Origin: Gammaproteobacteria bacterium
GTDB taxonomy: Bacteria > Pseudomonadota > Gammaproteobacteria > Methylococcales > Methylomonadaceae
Assembly (NCBI GenBank): GCA_016874115.1
Contig: VGVA01000001.1
Span: forward strand, 18,810 to 82,809
Length of the DNA stretch: 64,000 nt
Direction of reading: 5' to 3'
The translations under genes were made by a program, and so were the position numbers. The first letter of the stretch is position 1. Each line of letters opens with the position of its first letter. A model generated the notes under the pieces. The model did not search any database and was not told the origin of the DNA. It saw only the letters and a list, made by a program, of their open reading frames with translations. Below, piece after piece: positions 9,162 to 19,392 of the stretch.

Positions 9162-10004
9162 TTATTTGCTTCTTTCCCGCTTACCTACCCCATCCACAAT
9201 CTGGCAATCATCCAACGAAGTCATGGGCGTTTGGGCGCAGTTAATACCCGCCGCATTCATCGCTTGCTGCATCGTTTCCAATTGCTTATCCAAGGCCTGG
9301 ATGTGGTCGAGCATGTGGTTGATGGCGTAGGCGACTGGGTCGGGCATATCGGCGGTCATGCCATAGGCATCGAAACCCATTTTGCTGGCGATTTTGTCAC
9401 GTTCGGACTTACGCATCGGCGCTTCCGGCTCGTCGGTTTTCGGTTGATTAACACTGTCCAGCCAGCCGTATTGCGGTTTGTCAGACCGGCCTTTGACATC
9501 AATGATGTGCCCCGGAATACCAACTACCGTCGCGCCCGCCGGTACCGGTTTTAAAATGACGGAATTCGAACCCACCCGTGCGCCTTCGCCGATTTCGATA
9601 GGCCCCAAGATTTTTGCGCCCGCGCCGACAACCACGCCGTTACCCAGCGTAGGATGGCGTTTGCCTTTGTTCCAGGTAGTACCGCCCAAGGTGACGCCGT
9701 GGTACAAGGTGCAATCATCGCCGATGACCGCCGTTTCGCCAATGACCACGCCCATGCCGTGGTCGATAAAAAAGCGCCTGCCGATCTGCGCGCCGGGATG
9801 GATTTCTATGCCGGTCAGCCAGCGGCTGACGTGCGCGATAAACCGCGCCAGCCATTTGAAACCGGCATTCCAGCATTGATGGCTGACGCGGTGGATTAAC
9901 ACGGCATGAAAGCCGGGGTAAGCGGTGATGACTTCCAGCACCGATTGCGCGGCAGGGTCGCGCCCGAATACGCAGGCGATGTCTTCTTTAATTCTGTCCA
10001 GCAT
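9162..10004 (-). CDS. cysE: Serine O-acetyltransferase
   Basis: Hexapeptide repeat acyltransferase; [41 protein letters not shown]. Confidence 0.95.
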   Translation of the reverse strand: MLDRIKEDIACVFGRDPAAQSVLEVITAYPGFHAVLIHRVSHQCWNAGFKWLARFIAHVSRWLTGIEIHPGAQIGRRFFIDHGMGVVIGETAVIGDDCTLYHGVTLGGTTWNKGKRHPTLGNGVVVGAGAKILGPIEIGEGARVGSNSVILKPVPAGATVVGIPGHIIDVKGRSDKPQYGWLDSVNQPKTDEPEAPMRKSERDKIASKMGFDAYGMTADMPDPVAYAINHMLDHIQALDKQLETMQQAMNAAGINCAQTPMTSLDDCQIVDGVGKRERSK

Positions 10005-10006
10005 GG

Positions 10007-10741
10007 TTAATTCCTCTTGTTGCCTTGCGACATCCGCAAAATCCCCCTAAGCATATCCACTTCTTTGTTATCCAGTTGTGCGCGATTAAACACCCGCCGC
10101 AAACGCCGCATGATGGTTGCCGATTTATCGGGATGCAATATAAAACCGATATCAAGCAGGGTTTGATGGAGATGTTGGTAAAATTGTTCCATCTGGTCTT
10201 TGCTTGCCCAAGAATCTTGATTTTGTTCAGTTGCAGCGCTAACCGGATTAATAAGCTGCTGTGACGCCATATTCAATTCGTAGCAGATTACCTGCACGGC
10301 AGCGGCAATATTCAGCGAACTGTACTGGCTGTTGCAAGGAATCCGCAGCAGATAATGGCATAAGTCCAATTCCTCATTGCTTAGACCGGAATTCTCCCGA
10401 CCAAACACAATTGCTGTTGTTTTCCCGGGTTCATTAATGATCACTTTTTCGGCACAGGCGCGTGGTGTCAGTTCGGGCCAACTGATCGTTCGGATGCGGG
10501 CGCTGGTACCAAACACGACATGGCAATCGGCTATCGCGTCAGACAATGTGTCGTAAATCTTAGCCTTAGATAAAATGTCGTCGGAACCCGCCGCCCGCGA
10601 GGTAGCTTCCGCACTGGGAAAATGCTTGGGATTGACCAGGCAAAGGCTGGTCATCGACATCGTTTTCATCGCCCTGGCGACCGCGCCGATATTGCCGGGG
10701 TGCGAGGTTTCCACCAAAACTATCTTAATCTGTGACAGCAA
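10007..10741 (-). CDS. trmJ: tRNA (cytidine/uridine-2'-O-)-methyltransferase (SpoU family)
   Basis: [57 protein letters not shown]. Confidence 0.94.
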   Translation of the reverse strand: MLSQIKIVLVETSHPGNIGAVARAMKTMSMTSLCLVNPKHFPSAEATSRAAGSDDILSKAKIYDTLSDAIADCHVVFGTSARIRTISWPELTPRACAEKVIINEPGKTTAIVFGRENSGLSNEELDLCHYLLRIPCNSQYSSLNIAAAVQVICYELNMASQQLINPVSAATEQNQDSWASKDQMEQFYQHLHQTLLDIGFILHPDKSATIMRRLRRVFNRAQLDNKEVDMLRGILRMSQGNKRN

Positions 10742-10829
10742 GTCTTTCTACCTAAAAAAAGAGCCAAGTTTAACAAAAGATTTGTTATCCTAAGCAGATT
10801 AATTAAACCGCTCATTATACAATCAAGCT

Positions 10830-11624
10830 ATGCAACCCATGCTCAACACCGCCGTTCGCGCTGTCCGCAGCGCCGGCGATATTATCCTGCGCTCGTCCGA
10901 TAACATCGGCAAACTGAAAATAGACCAGAAAGGCAAAAACGACTTCGCCAGCGAAATCGATCGCGCGGCGGAACGGGAGATTATCCATATCATCAAAACC
11001 GCCTATCCGGATCACGCCATTCTGGCGGAAGAAAGCGGTCAACACGAGGGCAATGATTTTATCTGGATTATCGATCCTCTAGACGGCACCACTAATTTTT
11101 TGCATGGTTTTCCGCAATACGCCGTCAGCATCGCCTTGCAGGTCAAAGGGCGGCTGGAAGTGGCCGCCGTTTACGATCCGCTGCGCGACGAACTGTTTAC
11201 CGCCCGCCGCGGCGGTGGAGCCATGCTAAACAGCCGCCGCATCCGCGTCACCAGCCAAAATAGCATGAAAGGCGCATTAATCGGTACCGGCTTTCCGTTT
11301 AAAACCGATCTGCATTTAGATGCGTATGTCGGCATGTTTAAGGCTATTTCCATGCAGGCCGCCGGAATCCGCCGTGCCGGTGCGGCAGCGCTGGATTTAG
11401 CTTATGTAGCCGCAGGCCGTATGGATGGTTTTTGGGAAATCGGCATCATGCCTTGGGATATGGCGGCCGGCATTTTATTAATCAAGGAAGCGGGAGGCGT
11501 TGTTACCGACTTCAGTTTTAACGACAATTATCTCAGCAGCGGCAATGTCATCGCCGGAAGCCCCAAAATGCATCAGCTGTTATACCAGTTAATCGAACCC
11601 CATGTGACAGACAGGTTGAAATAG
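10830..11624 (+). CDS. suhB: Inositol-1-monophosphatase family protein
   Basis: IIDPLDGTTNFLHGFPQYAVSIAL and IMPWDMAAGILLIKEAGG; divergent from trmJ as often seen. Confidence 0.95.
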   Translation: MQPMLNTAVRAVRSAGDIILRSSDNIGKLKIDQKGKNDFASEIDRAAEREIIHIIKTAYPDHAILAEESGQHEGNDFIWIIDPLDGTTNFLHGFPQYAVSIALQVKGRLEVAAVYDPLRDELFTARRGGGAMLNSRRIRVTSQNSMKGALIGTGFPFKTDLHLDAYVGMFKAISMQAAGIRRAGAAALDLAYVAAGRMDGFWEIGIMPWDMAAGILLIKEAGGVVTDFSFNDNYLSSGNVIAGSPKMHQLLYQLIEPHVTDRLK

Positions 11625-11826
11625 AGACTACCCGCTACTTATTATAATTTTGGCCTGCTAAAGTTTATATCTTTCATTCGCCCTGCGTCTTGTAGGGTAA
11701 TGATCAAGAGAATCGGGGAATACTTAAGTGGTCGGGATGAATGTTAATCGGCATACAAAACTTACCAGGATTCTGAGAAAAACGGCGTTGACAAGCTTTT
11801 ATTCCCATGGCTACGACTACGCTACG

Positions 11827-12873
11827 CTAATCGCCCGAAGCCCTATCAACCCCAGCCTCAGCGAAAGAAGCCATTTCGTTTAAAAATAACACGGCGGATT
11901 GGATTAATGGGAAAGCCAACGATACAGCTGAGCCTTCGCCTAAGCGCATGTCCAAATTTAATAACGGCTTGGCGTTGAAGTAATCCAGTAAAAGCCGGTG
12001 GCCTTGTTCTGAAGAAACATGGGTGAAAACGCAATAATCAAGCACTTGTGGATATAGTTTATACGCCGCTAACAACGCGGCACTGGCGATAAAGCCATCC
12101 ACCATAATAACCATCTCCAGTTCCGCCGCCTTGAGGTAAGCCCCGGCCATCATGGCAATTTCAAAACCGCCGAAGGTAGTCAGCACGTCTAACGGTTGAT
12201 TAATGCCTTGATGTCGCGGTAAAGCGCACTCCAAAACCTTAACTTTATGTTGTAACTGCTTATCGTCCAACCCAGTGCCACGACCGGTGCACTGCATTAA
12301 TGGAATGTTCGCCAAGCAATGCGTTAATAACGCGGCAGATGAAGTATTGCCGATGCCCATTTCACCGAAACCTATGCAATTGCAACCTGCATGATACTGT
12401 TGCAGCACTAACTCGGCACCGGCATTTATCGCTTGTTCGCACGCCATTAATGACATGGCCGGTTGATGTAAAAAATTTGCCGTGCCTTTCGCTATTTTTT
12501 TATTAATTAATTGCGGATGGCTGCCTAAATCCGCATTCACTCCGGCATCAACAATCAATAAGTTCAATTGATGTTGCCGAGCAAACACATTAATGGCCGC
12601 GCCGCCAGCAAGAAAATTGCTGACCATTTGCGCTGTGACCGTTTGGGGATAAGCACTGACACCTTCATTAACAATGCCGTGGTCGCCGGCAAAGATGAGA
12701 ATTACCGGATTATTAATAGCGGGACTGAGGCTGTTTTGGATCAGGCCGATTTGTAAAGCAAGCTCTTCCAATTGACCTAATGAACCAAGAGGCTTGGTTT
12801 TTTGGTTGATTTTAGATAGCAGTTCGGTTTTCAGTTCTGTTAAAACAGGATCGACAGCAAAATCTATAAGCAC
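11827..12873 (-). CDS. cobT: Nicotinate-nucleotide-dimethylbenzimidazole phosphoribosyltransferase
   Basis: KINQKTKPLGSLGQLEELALQIG, IFAGDHGIVNEGVSAYPQTVTAQMVSNFLAGGAAINVFA, GFGEMGIGNTSSAALL. Confidence 0.95.
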   Translation of the reverse strand: MLIDFAVDPVLTELKTELLSKINQKTKPLGSLGQLEELALQIGLIQNSLSPAINNPVILIFAGDHGIVNEGVSAYPQTVTAQMVSNFLAGGAAINVFARQHQLNLLIVDAGVNADLGSHPQLINKKIAKGTANFLHQPAMSLMACEQAINAGAELVLQQYHAGCNCIGFGEMGIGNTSSAALLTHCLANIPLMQCTGRGTGLDDKQLQHKVKVLECALPRHQGINQPLDVLTTFGGFEIAMMAGAYLKAAELEMVIMVDGFIASAALLAAYKLYPQVLDYCVFTHVSSEQGHRLLLDYFNAKPLLNLDMRLGEGSAVSLAFPLIQSAVLFLNEMASFAEAGVDRASGD

Positions 12874-12935
12874 AAGAACTCTAAAGAATTAACTATTAAT
12901 AAGCCTTGCCAAACTCAGGCGATCACTAACTTTGT

Positions 12936-13949
12936 TTATAAATTATACGGCTGCTTCGCCTCAAACCCATGCACCTTGGCTTTGGTGGAAAAAGCGGGTG
13001 GCGACCACGGATTCTGTTCCTGCCCGGCCAAGTAATTAGCCAGCCACAGCGCTTGGCTGCGGATGGGCAAAATGTAAGCGTAAAGCTTACCGTTTGGCAG
13101 TTCCGCCGCATCTCCCAAGGCAAAAATAGCTTCATCATTGGTTTGTAAAAACGGATTAACCTTTATACCGCGCCCGACATCCAAACCAGCGGCTTCGGCC
13201 AAGTCCGTACGGGGTTTGAAGCCGCACGCCACAATTAACGCATCGAATTCGGCAGTTGCCTCCGTATTAACGCAAACTTTATCTCCTTTCTGCGCAAAGC
13301 CATGTACGGTTTGATCCATTAATACTTCTACGCCGGAAGTCTGCAGAACGTTTAATAGTAATGCCGAGTCTTCTTCCGCCAGTTGGCGTTCCATTAATCG
13401 GTCCATGCCATGGAAAATGGTAACCTTGTCGCCAGCCGTCGCCAAATCCGAGGCCACTTCGCAGCCGATCAAGCCGCCTCCGACAATCGCCCAATGCGGT
13501 CGATTGCCCTGCGTCAGAAAAGGCTGGCGGAAACGGCGCATCGCTTTCAAATCGACCAGACTGTTTAAGCTAAAAAATAATTTCTCAAAAGGTCGGAACG
13601 GCGGCGGGACGAATGCCGCCGAGCCTTGCGCCAAAATTAACGTATCGTATTTTATGACCTTTTCTTGCTCCGGACCGTTGATTTCGATTGCTTTGGCATG
13701 GCGGTCGATTGCGATAACTTCCGTACTGTCGATAATATTAATGTTGCTTTCGCGCAGTTTGCCGAAGCTTTTCAGGATGATGGTCTGTTCGATGTCGTCC
13801 TTGGTAAAACCGCGGGACAACAGCGGCCGGGAATAATAGCCCTCCTGTTCGATCGTAACCAGGACGATGTCCGCATCAGGCATTAATGTCCGGTATTTTT
13901 CTGCAAAGGTAATGCCGGCAATGCCCGAGCCGATGACGACAACTTTCAT
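12936..13949 (-). CDS. FAD-dependent pyridine nucleotide-disulfide oxidoreductase (rubredoxin-NAD(+) reductase-like)
   Basis: VIGSGIAGITFAEKYR, VGGGLIGCEVASDLA, ALGDAAELPNG; adjacent to rubredoxin ORF. Confidence 0.9.
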   Translation of the reverse strand: MKVVVIGSGIAGITFAEKYRTLMPDADIVLVTIEQEGYYSRPLLSRGFTKDDIEQTIILKSFGKLRESNINIIDSTEVIAIDRHAKAIEINGPEQEKVIKYDTLILAQGSAAFVPPPFRPFEKLFFSLNSLVDLKAMRRFRQPFLTQGNRPHWAIVGGGLIGCEVASDLATAGDKVTIFHGMDRLMERQLAEEDSALLLNVLQTSGVEVLMDQTVHGFAQKGDKVCVNTEATAEFDALIVACGFKPRTDLAEAAGLDVGRGIKVNPFLQTNDEAIFALGDAAELPNGKLYAYILPIRSQALWLANYLAGQEQNPWSPPAFSTKAKVHGFEAKQPYNL

Positions 13950-13977
13950 ACTGCGCTCCTGAAACGGAAGAGAATGC

Positions 13978-14148
13978 TTAACCGATTAATTCGAAATCGC
14001 TTTTTTCAACACCGCATTCCGGGCAACGCCAGTCATCCGGAATATCTTCCCATAAGGTACCCGGCTCAAGACCGGAATCGGGATCGCCTACGGCTTCATC
14101 GTAAATATGGCCGCAAACGCTGCATTCGTATTTTCTATAGTCCGCCAT
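13978..14148 (-). CDS. Rubredoxin (56 aa; not in the supplied ORF track)
   Basis: Own translation: [56 protein letters not shown], with both CxxC motifs. Confidence 0.95.
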   Translation of the reverse strand: MADYRKYECSVCGHIYDEAVGDPDSGLEPGTLWEDIPDDWRCPECGVEKSDFELIG

Positions 14149-14229
14149 TTTTTCCTCTCTTGGTGATTAATAAAAGTAGAAATTATAAGTGTAAGGTTGA
14201 AAGATGGCATTTATTTTACTACAACCCGT

Positions 14230-15381
14230 TTATTCAGGAATTTTAAACGGTAAATACCGGCTTGCATCCTGTTTGTACAAATCTATCAAGGATTTTTCTC
14301 TGCGTAAAAACTGATTAATTGCGTCGGCAAATTGCCTGTCGTGAAACCAGTGCGCCGAATACGTCGTCACCGGCTCGAATCCGCGGGCAATTTTGTGTTC
14401 GCCCTGCGCGCCGGAATCGAAACGTTGCAAACCGTGGGCAATGCAATAATCCAAGCCTTGGTAGTAACATGTCTCAAAATGCAGAAAATTATACTCTTCG
14501 CGGCATCTCCAATAACGACCGTATAAGGTATCGTTGCCGATAAAATTGAGCGCCGCGGCCACCGGTTGGCCTTCTTTGTAAGCAAAAACGATTAATAACC
14601 TGGAACCCATTACTGCGGCACAACGCAGAAAGAAATCCAGATTCAAATACGGCGACATACCGTGTTTAAAGTAAGTCATCCGGTAAAAATCGTAAAATAT
14701 CCGCCACTGCGCATCGTTCAATTCATAACCGTAAAACTGTACCAGATTAATACTTTGTTCCTCAATTTTCCGGCGCTCTTTTTTCAGCATTTTGCGCTTA
14801 CTGGCTGTCAGCGTTGCCAAAAAGTCGTCGAAAGAATGATAGCCTCGATTAAACCATTGGAACTGTACGCCTTCACGGATCGCCAATGCCTGCTCTGCCA
14901 AAAGTTCCAACTGCTCACCGGCAGGAAACAAGCAATGCCACGAAGACAGTCCCTCTTGCGCCAGTTTTGCTTTTATGAAATCCGTCAGCACGGCAATAAT
15001 TTGCCGATGTTCGGCCTGATTACTGACGGCCATACGCATGCCCTGGCAAGGCGTAAAGGGAATTGCTGTTAACAGCTTGGGGTAATAATCCCTGCCATAT
15101 TGCTCATACGCGTAAACCCATTGATGGTCGAAGACATATTCCCCACGGGAATGCGTCTTAAGGTATAGAGGCATGACGGCGACCGGTACTTCATTCTCGG
15201 TTACCAACAGATGTTGAGGCAGCCAGCCCGTTTTCTGGGAAACGCAACCGCTCTCTTCCAGAGCCAGCAAGAATTCATGGCGCATAAACGGATAATTGCC
15301 GCCAACCAAGCAGTTCCAGGATTCGTTATTAATCTGAATAATGGCGGTAATCTGCTCGATTTTCATGCCGGTTTTAAGCAT
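14230..15381 (-). CDS. GNAT-fold FemAB-like protein (COG3146/DUF482-like)
   Basis: YSSFDDFL-type KRKMLKKERRKI segment, PVAAALNFIGNDTLYGRYWRC, FETCYYQGLDYCIAHGLQRFDSGAQGEHK. Confidence 0.85.
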   Translation of the reverse strand: MLKTGMKIEQITAIIQINNESWNCLVGGNYPFMRHEFLLALEESGCVSQKTGWLPQHLLVTENEVPVAVMPLYLKTHSRGEYVFDHQWVYAYEQYGRDYYPKLLTAIPFTPCQGMRMAVSNQAEHRQIIAVLTDFIKAKLAQEGLSSWHCLFPAGEQLELLAEQALAIREGVQFQWFNRGYHSFDDFLATLTASKRKMLKKERRKIEEQSINLVQFYGYELNDAQWRIFYDFYRMTYFKHGMSPYLNLDFFLRCAAVMGSRLLIVFAYKEGQPVAAALNFIGNDTLYGRYWRCREEYNFLHFETCYYQGLDYCIAHGLQRFDSGAQGEHKIARGFEPVTTYSAHWFHDRQFADAINQFLRREKSLIDLYKQDASRYLPFKIPE

Positions 15382-15488
15382 TTCCTTACAATCTGTTAAC
15401 CATTAATAAAGCTTTAACTATACTATCGTTATATCCTCTACATCCTCTAAAGAGGAATTAATTAAAATCCATTTTTCCTTATCATAAT

Positions 15489-15995
15489 GTGATGAAAAAT
15501 AACCTGCCGCTTGCACTATTTGTGTTAATTGAAATACTGATAGTTGCTTTTATCTGTTTAACGGCGAATGCCCTGCCGCTAAACATAGCCAACCATTTTT
15601 ACGGCGCAGGATTTCCAAACGGCTACCAATCTAAAAGTGCTTATCTTTACTTCATGATCGCTTTGGCTGCAGGCATCCCTGCCCTGATAGTCGCGCCTTT
15701 ATGGCTTAATTACGATCCATTAATTCGCAACATTAATATCCCTAATAAAGATTACTGGTTAACGGAGCAACGGAAAGCGCATACCTTACAAAAGCTAAAA
15801 AATCACATGATTTACTTGGGCATTTTGTTATACGTGTTTATAGCGTACATTCACTGGTTGCTGATTAAAGCGAACAGCATGAATCCGGCGCAGTTACCGG
15901 CGGCAGAATTTTATCTTGGTCTAAGTTTATTCATATTCTGCACCATACTGTGGGGATTACGCTTGATATTAACCTTTAAAAAAATAAGCCAGTGA
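15489..15995 (+). CDS. Uncharacterised membrane protein
   Basis: 168 aa with about four predicted hydrophobic helices. Confidence 0.7.
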   Translation: MMKNNLPLALFVLIEILIVAFICLTANALPLNIANHFYGAGFPNGYQSKSAYLYFMIALAAGIPALIVAPLWLNYDPLIRNINIPNKDYWLTEQRKAHTLQKLKNHMIYLGILLYVFIAYIHWLLIKANSMNPAQLPAAEFYLGLSLFIFCTILWGLRLILTFKKISQ

Positions 15996-16021
15996 ATTAA
16001 TGCCCTGATTTCAAATCCAAA

Positions 16022-16324
16022 CTATATTTCAGCGCTAACCAGCAACGGCGCCACCCAATACTGAATTCCGGATCCGGAAAATTCTTGCTGAAGACGATGT
16101 AACAACAGTTCGGCTCCCGCTTCATTAACATTGATCTGAAAACAGATCTGCTTTTGCCGCCCCGTGACCTGTTCGGCAAGCGATAACCCTTTGTTTTCAT
16201 AATGATGCGCATTAACGGGAAAGCTGCTGAAACCGTGTTCCGATTCCAGAGTTAGCAGACAATCGACAACCGCTTCTTCCAGCGCCGACGGCACATTTAG
16301 AATGACTAAACGATCGCTTATCAC
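16022..16324 (-). CDS. DUF3240-like small protein of the efflux operon
   Basis: 100 aa, overlaps the RND gene stop by 4 nt, VDCLLTLESEHGFSSFPVNAHHYENKGLSLAEQVTGRQKQI. Confidence 0.75.
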   Translation of the reverse strand: MISDRLVILNVPSALEEAVVDCLLTLESEHGFSSFPVNAHHYENKGLSLAEQVTGRQKQICFQINVNEAGAELLLHRLQQEFSGSGIQYWVAPLLVSAEI

Positions 16325-19300
16325 ATTGCCCCCTTCGCTAGTCCGAAGCGCTTAAACAGAATCGGCAGTAAAAATAATGTCAAAAAAGTGGATGACACCA
16401 GACCGCCGATCACAACAATTGCCAGCGGACGTTGAATTTCAGAACCCGATCCGCTGGCAAATAACAAGGGAATCAAGCCGAACGCGGCAATACTGGCGGT
16501 CATCATGACCGGACGTAAGCGCCGGGCAGAACCGATGACGACAACTTTTGCCATGTCCATGCCGGTCGCCAGTAACTGATTGAAATAACTGACCATCACC
16601 ACCCCGTTTAACACCGCAATGCCCAATAAGGCAATAAATCCGACGGATGCCGGCACGGATAAATATTCGCCTGAAAACCACAGACCGAAAACGCCGCCGA
16701 TCATCGCCAAAGGAATATTGGACAGCACCAGCAACGCCTGCCGGACAGAGTTAAAGGTTGTAAACAACAGTAAAAATATTAATCCCAATGAGATCGGCAC
16801 AACCAGCGATAATGTTTCTGCGGCGCGCTGCTGATTCTCAAATTGTCCGCCGAAACTGAGGGTAAAACCGGTCGGCAATTTCACCTTGCTTTGGATCGCC
16901 TGCCTGGCTTCATCGACAAAACCGACCAAATCGCGGCCTTCAACATTACTCCGAACAACAATGAAACGCTGTCCACGCTCGCGCCCGATGGAAACAACGC
17001 CTTCAACCTTTTTCAACTTAGCAACCGCCGTAATCGGCACATGCGCGCCATTCGGCAAAGTCAGTTGCAGATTATCGAAATTGGCGATTGAGCTATCTCC
17101 CCGCACTATTAATGGCGTACGTTTTATCCCTTCTTGCACGATACCTAAATTCAATCCTTCAATCTGTGCGCGCAGTAGAGATTCGATGGCATCGCTATCC
17201 AGACCGAAACGCCCCGCAGCCGACCGGTCGATAGTTACCTGTAAAAACAGCATGCCGCTGTTTTGCTTGACAAAAACGTCACTGGAGCCTTCGATTTTTT
17301 TCAGTACCTCAACGATTTCATTAGCTTTTTCTTCCAATACGGCAAGATCGTAACCGAAGAGTTTAACGGCCAAATCGCCACGTGTGCCGGTCAACATCTC
17401 GGAAACCCGCATTTCTATCGGCTGGGTAAAACCATAGGAAATGCCCGGCATTTGCTCCAATACCGAGCGGATTTTTTCGATTAATGCATCTTTATCAGCT
17501 ACTTGCCACTCGCCTTTGGGTTTCAAGACTAAAAAAGTGTCGGTCTCATTTAAACCCATGGGATCCAAACCCAATTCATCAGAACCGACCCTGGCTACAA
17601 TGGAGCTGATTTCAGGAATGTTTTTGAGCAAAGTCTTTTGCACTTGCCCGTCTATTGATACTGATTGCTCGAGTGTGATGGACGGCAATTTTTCTACTTG
17701 GACAATAATCCCGCCTTCATCCATGGTCGGCATGAATGTACTGCCGATCCGGGTAAATACAAAGACGGTGACTATTAATAACGCACCCGCTGAGATAAAA
17801 ATTTTTTTACTGTTAGCCATGCACCATAACAAAGCCGGTTGATACAGACTCAACAGCTTACGCGGCAACCAGGGTTCTTCATGCGTTACTTTGTTGAGTA
17901 AAAACGAAGACAGCACCGGTATTACACTTGATGATAACAACAAAGAACCGCTTAAGGCAAAAACGATGGTTAACGCCACCGGGGTAAATAACTTGCCTTC
18001 CAGCCCTTGCAAGGTCAACAGCGGTAAAAACACAATAATGATAATTAATATGCCCGATGTAACCGGTACAGCCACTTCGCGCGTCGCCCGGTAGATAACA
18101 TGCAGGCGCGGCAATCGGTCTGCCGTTTCCTTGTGCGCTAAATGGGTGATGATATTTTCGACGACGACAACCGCCGCATCCACCAGCATACCGATGGCTA
18201 TGGCCAGTCCGCCCAAACTCATCAAATTGGCGGACATGTGGGTAAACTTCATTAATATAAAGGTCACCATGGCCGCCATCGGCAACGCCAGGGCAACAGT
18301 TAAGGCCGCCCTGAGATCACCCAAAAATAAAATCAGCAAAATAACCACCAGTACGATGGCTTCCATTAAGGCATGAAAAACCGTATCGACCGCTTTTTCG
18401 ACCAGATCGCCACGGTTGTAAAAGACTTTGACGGCAACACCCGGCGGGAAGCCTGGGCTAATTTCCGCCAGTTTTTTTTCGATGCCGGTAATCGTCTGCC
18501 GCGCATTGGCTCCACGCAGACTTAACACCAATCCGGTGACCGCCTCGCCTTGCCCATCTTTACTGACCGCGCCGTGGCGGGTTAAGGCATCGATTGCGAC
18601 ATCGGCGACATCACCCACCGAAATCGGCAGTCCCTGACTGTTGTCGATAACGATGGCTCGAACGTCTTCCAGGGTTTTAATGCGCCCTTCGGCTCTGACT
18701 ATTAATGCTTCTTCGCCTTGCGTCAGGCGGCCAGCGCCGTCATTGCGATTGTTGCGTTCCAAGGCATTAATCAGCTTATCGATACCGATTCCTCTGGCCG
18801 CTAATCTGGCGTTGTCGGGTTTGACGACAAAACTTCTGGCCAGCCCACCCAAAGCATTAACATCGGCCACGCCGGGCACAGCTCTCAGCGCGGGGCGAAT
18901 CACCCAATCCAACAGGTCGCGTTTTTCCATTAGGCTTATGCCTTCACCTTCAATGGAAAACATATACATCTCACCCAGTGGCGTCGTCATCGGCGCAATG
19001 CCGCCGCTTACACCATCGGGCAGATCGCCCCACATCGTGTTCAGTCGTTCAGCAATTTGCTGGCGCGCCCAGTAGATGTCCGTACCTTCTTCAAAATCGA
19101 CAGTAATATCAGTCAATGCATATTTGGCGATAGAACGCAGCATGGTCTGGTGACTGATACCCAGCAATTCCACTTCAATCGGCGCGGTGATGCGGGTTTC
19201 CACTTCCTCCGGCGTCATACCCGGCGCTTTGACGATGATTTTGACTTGCGTGGGCGAGACTTCGGGAAACGCGTCAATCGGAAGATTTTTGAAGGCGTAA

Positions 19301-19380
19301 TAGCCGCCGCCGCACAGCATTAATACCGCCAACAACACCAGTATTCGCTGGCTGAGGGCAATTCGGATCAAGCCCGCCAT
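16321..19380 (-). CDS. Heavy-metal efflux RND transporter, CusA/CzcA family
   Basis: 1019 aa; NLPIDAFPEVSPTQVKI, GLAIAIGMLVDAAVVVVEN, LALPMAAMVTFI; CzcA/CusA-like. Confidence 0.95.
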   Translation of the reverse strand: MAGLIRIALSQRILVLLAVLMLCGGGYYAFKNLPIDAFPEVSPTQVKIIVKAPGMTPEEVETRITAPIEVELLGISHQTMLRSIAKYALTDITVDFEEGTDIYWARQQIAERLNTMWGDLPDGVSGGIAPMTTPLGEMYMFSIEGEGISLMEKRDLLDWVIRPALRAVPGVADVNALGGLARSFVVKPDNARLAARGIGIDKLINALERNNRNDGAGRLTQGEEALIVRAEGRIKTLEDVRAIVIDNSQGLPISVGDVADVAIDALTRHGAVSKDGQGEAVTGLVLSLRGANARQTITGIEKKLAEISPGFPPGVAVKVFYNRGDLVEKAVDTVFHALMEAIVLVVILLILFLGDLRAALTVALALPMAAMVTFILMKFTHMSANLMSLGGLAIAIGMLVDAAVVVVENIITHLAHKETADRLPRLHVIYRATREVAVPVTSGILIIIIVFLPLLTLQGLEGKLFTPVALTIVFALSGSLLLSSSVIPVLSSFLLNKVTHEEPWLPRKLLSLYQPALLWCMANSKKIFISAGALLIVTVFVFTRIGSTFMPTMDEGGIIVQVEKLPSITLEQSVSIDGQVQKTLLKNIPEISSIVARVGSDELGLDPMGLNETDTFLVLKPKGEWQVADKDALIEKIRSVLEQMPGISYGFTQPIEMRVSEMLTGTRGDLAVKLFGYDLAVLEEKANEIVEVLKKIEGSSDVFVKQNSGMLFLQVTIDRSAAGRFGLDSDAIESLLRAQIEGLNLGIVQEGIKRTPLIVRGDSSIANFDNLQLTLPNGAHVPITAVAKLKKVEGVVSIGRERGQRFIVVRSNVEGRDLVGFVDEARQAIQSKVKLPTGFTLSFGGQFENQQRAAETLSLVVPISLGLIFLLLFTTFNSVRQALLVLSNIPLAMIGGVFGLWFSGEYLSVPASVGFIALLGIAVLNGVVMVSYFNQLLATGMDMAKVVVIGSARRLRPVMMTASIAAFGLIPLLFASGSGSEIQRPLAIVVIGGLVSSTFLTLFLLPILFKRFGLAKGAM

Positions 19381-19392
19381 TATTTATCGTTC

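Noticed and set aside
9231-9879. Plus-strand ORFs opposite cysE (107 and 133 aa)
   Set aside because: Antisense to conserved hexapeptide-repeat coding sequence; codon-periodicity artefacts
11827-12935. Cobalamin riboswitch upstream of cobT
   Set aside because: Only about 60 bp separates cobT from the neighbouring gene and no B12-box-like sequence was recognised
16619-19323. Series of plus-strand ORFs opposite the CusA-like gene
   Set aside because: All overlap the 1019-aa RND ORF with clear conserved motifs; shadow ORFs
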